Assembly (NCBI GenBank): GCA_900553635.1
Contig: USDU01000041.1
Location: 1-14,427 of the forward strand
Direction of reading: 5' to 3'
Source: an uncultured Lachnospiraceae bacterium
GTDB taxonomy: Bacteria > Bacillota_A > Clostridia > Lachnospirales > Lachnospiraceae
Length of the DNA: 14,427 nt
The notes below the pieces were generated by a model. That model saw nothing but the letters and a program-made list of their open reading frames with translations, searched no databases and was not told the DNA's origin. Both the position numbers and the translations under genes were made by a program. Every line of letters begins with the position of its first letter. Position 1 is the first letter of the stretch. This document shows positions 11,775 to 14,427 of this stretch, one piece after another.

Positions 11775-13190
11775 TTACATCCGCAGCCGGCCTTTTGCTC
11801 CCGGCGCGCTCACTGTGACTTCTATCTCTTCCCCGTCCGGATAGAACCGGGTGGAAAATACATCCTTGCCGCCGTTTAAGAACACTTCCACACAGGAGGC
11901 GTCCACAATCACTCTCATATCTGTCAGTCTCGTCATTTTACGTCCGCGCATTGTACGGCCTGATCCCAATAGCTTGTCTTTAAATTCCATGCGGAAAATC
12001 TGTTCTTTGCTGTTCCATGTCAGCCAAAGATACTCCGCCAGTGTAATTTTTACATTTTCTTCCAGTTTATTTCCATCCGAAAGCTCGATTTCAAATGCCT
12101 TTCCCATCATGCCTGCGAAATCATTTTCAAAGGACTGCTCCGCTGTCCAATAAGCATCCAGCTCCCGGATGGGACTCTGGCAGAGCACGCCGTCCTTCAC
12201 AGACAGTTCTCTCGGCAGGGTCAGTACATGCTGCCAGCCATCCTCCACCGTACGATTCGTGTAGAACGCATCCACATCCGCCATGCCCATCCAGCCGATT
12301 TCGATGCGCCGTCCGTCCTCAGTCTCGAAGGTCTGGGGCGCGTAGAAATCAAAGCCGCCGTCCAGCTCCCGGAATTCACCGCTCACCGAAGTGGTGCGGA
12401 AATCGCCATCCAGGAAGGTGGTGACACTCTGATAGACGTTGTTGTATTTCAAACCGTCCGCTTCTACGCCCTGGGGTGAGATACTTAAGACTGTGTGTCC
12501 GTCCACCTCGTACAAATCCGGGCATTCCCACATGAATCCGAAGGGCTTCGGAGACTTGAGGCGGTGGGTGCAGAACCATTTGACGCCGTCGCCGGACGTA
12601 AAGAGGAGTACCACGCCCTGATCCTCTTTGGTGCGTGCGCCCTGTACCATGTACCAGTGGCCATTTTTCTTCCAGACCTTGGGATCCCGCACATGGCAGG
12701 TCAGGTCCATGGGATAATCGGCGTTAGTCAAAAGCAGTTCTTTCCGGTCAAAATGGATCCCATCCAGACTCACGGCCCGGACTGTGTTAGCCTGGCGACC
12801 CTGGTTGATGTAGTCGTAATCGCCCAGTTCTTTCACATTTCCCGTGTAATAGAGGTACATGTGGTCATCCTCGATGACTGCAGATCCGGAGTATACGCCG
12901 TGGCAATCATAGGGCTGATCTGGGGAAAGGGGAATGTTCTCCAGCTTCCAGTGCAGCAGGTCCGTGCTGGTGCAGTGAGCCCAGAATTTCAGGCCGCCCT
13001 TTTCCTCAAATGGAGAATACTGGTAAAAGGCATGGTAGACGCCCTTGTACTGACAGAGTCCGTTCGGATCGTTGAGCCATCCCACCGGCGGGGCGATATG
13101 AAAGCCCGGGCGCCAGCGTTTCGGCATCTGTTCCGCTTCCGTGAGGGTCTGGGAAATCAGTTTTTCCCAAGTGCGATGCAGTGCGTTCAT
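11775..13190 (-). CDS. Sucrose-6-phosphate hydrolase (GH32)
   Basis: Glycoside hydrolase family 32 enzyme expected to split sucrose-6-phosphate into glucose-6-phosphate and fructose in the cytoplasm. The three catalytic motifs are intact: WLNDPNG with nucleophile D41, RDP with D169, and MWECPDL with acid/base E222. FYQYSPF and the SGSAV segment also fit the five-bladed propeller; residues from about 340 form the C-terminal beta-sandwich, ending VEVFLNGGKDVFSTRFYP. At 471 residues it has standard length. There is no signal peptide, which fits an intracellular PTS-linked enzyme rather than a secreted invertase or levanase. The start ATG overlaps the stop of the LacI gene (ATGA), with AAGGAG 8 bases upstream. 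Equivalent named genes are sacA/scrB. Confidence 0.93.
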   Translation of the reverse strand: MNALHRTWEKLISQTLTEAEQMPKRWRPGFHIAPPVGWLNDPNGLCQYKGVYHAFYQYSPFEEKGGLKFWAHCTSTDLLHWKLENIPLSPDQPYDCHGVYSGSAVIEDDHMYLYYTGNVKELGDYDYINQGRQANTVRAVSLDGIHFDRKELLLTNADYPMDLTCHVRDPKVWKKNGHWYMVQGARTKEDQGVVLLFTSGDGVKWFCTHRLKSPKPFGFMWECPDLYEVDGHTVLSISPQGVEADGLKYNNVYQSVTTFLDGDFRTTSVSGEFRELDGGFDFYAPQTFETEDGRRIEIGWMGMADVDAFYTNRTVEDGWQHVLTLPRELSVKDGVLCQSPIRELDAYWTAEQSFENDFAGMMGKAFEIELSDGNKLEENVKITLAEYLWLTWNSKEQIFRMEFKDKLLGSGRTMRGRKMTRLTDMRVIVDASCVEVFLNGGKDVFSTRFYPDGEEIEVTVSAPGAKGRLRM

Positions 13191-14188
13191 TTCGTTCTCT
13201 CCTTTTCTGAAATCTCTGAGCTTTCCCGGACGATGAGCCGTGCCCCCATGGGATGAGCGACGAGCTCCCTGCCTTCCGGCTGCCCGATATTCTTTATCAG
13301 GATGTTTACGGCCTCTTCCGCCATCTCCCGGTTTGGCTGGGAGACGCTGGACAGGGCCGGGTACAGGTACTCGCAGGTATAGGTGTTATCGAACCCCACC
13401 AGGGCTGCACGCTCCGGCATCGAGATACCAAGCTTCTGCAAAATGCCGTGAACCTGTACGGCACGGCGGTCATTATAAGCAAAGATACCGGTTTTTCCCG
13501 GATGTGTATCAAAATGAGCTTTCAAAATGCCTTGAATTTCCCGTGAATTCTTTGTCTCTATCAGGGTCAGCTTCTGCTCAAAATGCAGATCCGTTTCCTT
13601 CATCTTCTCTGCGAAGCCCAGATACTTTTTATCCTCAGTCGTTCCCACAAAGATATAGTGTTCACAGCCAACGCTTTTCAGATGCTCCGCCACCTGTGCG
13701 CCTGCCTCTGCATGCTCAATGTAGACACAGTCCATCTGGTCGGTCTCCCGGGTAATAGCCACAGCCGGGATATCCAGGGCTTTGATGTCTTCCCGGAACG
13801 CGGTGTCATGCTCTGCCACCGGCACGATAATCAGGCCGTCCACCCGGTAGCGCCGCATGACGTCCAGACAGTGTTTTTCCTTCTCCCGATCGTAATCCGA
13901 GTTAAACAGAATCAGACTGTAGCCCTTTTTTCTCGCCGCCTGCTCCATGTATTTCTCCAAATCCGCGAAAAAGGAGTTGGAGATATCGGTCAGCACCACG
14001 CCGATGAGCTTGGTTCCGCTGCCCACCAGCCCCCGGGCCATGGCATTGGGTTGAAAATTATGTTCTCTGGCGCAAGCCAGCACTTTTTCCCGCACCTCCG
14101 GTTTCACGGAAGTGTTGCCGTTCAGCACCCGGGATACGGTAGGCTGCGACACGCCGGTGAGGCGGGCGATTTCGGTCATTGTAATCAT
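13187..14188 (-). CDS. LacI-family repressor, probable sucrose regulator
   Basis: DNA-binding transcription factor with the LacI N-terminal helix-turn-helix and hinge (TMTEIARLTGVSQPTVSRVL, then PNAMARGLVGSGT) followed by a periplasmic-binding-protein-like sensor domain (IGVVLTDISNSFFADL, VDGLIIVP, AALVGFDN). At 333 residues it has family length. The ATG at 14188 has AGGAG 9 bases upstream. Being first gene of the operon with the hydrolase and transporter, and lying behind an 18-bp palindrome at the promoter, it most likely represses itself and the sucrose genes; by family precedent (ScrR) the inducer may be fructose or a sugar phosphate. A recognition helix with S-Q-P-T-V-S-R is normal for the family. 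The operator assignment is inference. Confidence 0.9.
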   Translation of the reverse strand: MITMTEIARLTGVSQPTVSRVLNGNTSVKPEVREKVLACAREHNFQPNAMARGLVGSGTKLIGVVLTDISNSFFADLEKYMEQAARKKGYSLILFNSDYDREKEKHCLDVMRRYRVDGLIIVPVAEHDTAFREDIKALDIPAVAITRETDQMDCVYIEHAEAGAQVAEHLKSVGCEHYIFVGTTEDKKYLGFAEKMKETDLHFEQKLTLIETKNSREIQGILKAHFDTHPGKTGIFAYNDRRAVQVHGILQKLGISMPERAALVGFDNTYTCEYLYPALSSVSQPNREMAEEAVNILIKNIGQPEGRELVAHPMGARLIVRESSEISEKERTK

Positions 14189-14256
14189 GGATTATCTCTC
14201 CTGTCGATATGGTTTTCTTCTATGTTGTAATACTTGTAAAAACCAGTGTTTATGTT

Positions 14257-14274
14257 TGTGAATACGTATTCACA
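14257..14274. promoter_or_regulatory. 18-bp perfect palindrome, probable LacI-family operator
   Basis: TGTGAATACGTATTCACA is fully self-complementary with a central CG, the symmetry LacI-family repressors bind. It starts about 4 bases downstream of the predicted start of the sucrose operon transcript. It resembles a CcpA cre site but has two mismatches, so the local regulator is the better candidate. Confidence 0.75.
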
Positions 14275-14284
14275 TGACGGCATT

Positions 14285-14313
14285 ATAGTAGCATGGGGAG
14301 GAGTGAGTGTCAA
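14285..14313 (-). promoter_or_regulatory. Promoter of the sucrose operon
   Basis: Minus strand: consensus -35 TTGACA (14313-14308), 17-base spacer, -10 TACTAT (14290-14285). A perfect TATAAT also occurs at 14287-14282, but its spacer would be 20 bases. The leader is about 90 bases. Confidence 0.75.
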
Positions 14314-14334
14314 TTGGTGGATTGTACAAAATGA

Positions 14335-14364
14335 ACCGAAAATTTTTGTGCATTGCACCGAAAA
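14335..14364 (-). repeat. Paired direct repeats upstream of the sucrose promoter
   Basis: TTTTCGGT occurs twice on the minus strand (14364-14357 and 14342-14335), 22 bases apart (about two helical turns), flanking a GTGCA-T-TGCAC palindrome at 14348-14358. They are 22 or more bases upstream of the -35 box and could be activator sites or chance. Confidence 0.3.
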
Positions 14365-14373
14365 AGCAGGTTG

Positions 14374-14427
14374 AAAAAGGAGCTTTCCTAAGGAGGGCCT
14401 AATTGCGCCCGAGCGTGGAAAGCTCCT
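14374..14427 (-). terminator. Long-stem hairpin at the right edge, probable terminator of an upstream minus-strand gene
   Basis: AGGAGCTTTCC (14427 region) pairs perfectly with GGAAAGCTCCT, 11 bp, with an inner GGGC/GCCC, followed on the minus strand by TTTTTC (14378-14373). The right arm ends exactly at the window edge, so the stem may extend further. Confidence 0.65.

Noticed and set aside
14257..14274. CcpA cre site for catabolite repression
   Set aside because: Perfect palindrome centred on CG resembles cre but deviates at two consensus positions; the adjacent LacI regulator is a simpler explanation, though overlap of both cannot be excluded.
14378..14427. Terminal inverted repeat of an insertion sequence
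   Set aside because: Arms face each other only 28 bases apart and are followed by a T-run, which fits a terminator; no transposase is present.

Overview
This looks like a piece of a low-to-mid GC Firmicutes chromosome, most likely a gut-type Clostridia/Lachnospiraceae. The evidence is the Asp23 (YqhY-like)–nusB–xseA gene order, strong AGGAGG-type ribosome sites, a GGGtGRT protein paired with a NifU-like protein, a YjbM/RelQ-type small alarmone synthetase and a sucrose PTS operon. No rRNA, tRNA, CRISPR array or complete mobile element is visible. Most genes are on the minus strand.

Layout, left to right. (1) 1-1770: housekeeping operon read leftward (Asp23/Gls24 protein, nusB, xseA with its 3' end cut by the window edge), with a promoter just beyond the prfC stop. 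(2) 1768-3480: prfC (release factor 3), whose leader holds a terminator-like hairpin. (3) 3490-4395: divergent single-gene unit for a small (p)ppGpp synthetase, sharing a bidirectional terminator with the next operon. (4) 4406-5940: two-gene minus operon, cyclase/kynurenine-formamidase-like hydrolase followed by an AhpD-like protein. It has a near-consensus promoter, a 20-bp operator-like palindrome at the transcript start and an 11-bp A/T-rich terminator-like stem just before the first ribosome site. (5) 6012-7900: NifU-like scaffold plus GGGtGRT protein, a recognised but functionally unexplained pair. (6) 7962-8295: single-gene unit for a 78-residue protein with its own promoter and perfect terminator. 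(7) 8332-9072: a coiled-coil protein built from 15 tandem heptads encoded by a 21-bp minisatellite. (8) 9111-9843: gene debris, a 3' fragment of an unidentified minus-strand gene abutting the 3' half of a PfkB sugar kinase. (9) 9852-14313: sucrose operon read leftward (LacI regulator, GH32 sucrose-6-phosphate hydrolase, EIIBCA PTS transporter) with a perfect 18-bp palindromic operator at its promoter. (10) The right edge holds an 11-bp-stem terminator-like hairpin, probably ending a minus-strand gene outside the window.

How it works together: the sucrose operon imports and phosphorylates sucrose, splits sucrose-6-P into glucose-6-P and fructose, and is probably repressed by its own first gene. 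No intact fructokinase is present, but the adjacent kinase remnant may be a relic of one. The most promising under-described items are the cyclase/AhpD-like operon with its layered leader control, the GGGtGRT/NifU-like pair, and the minisatellite coiled-coil protein.
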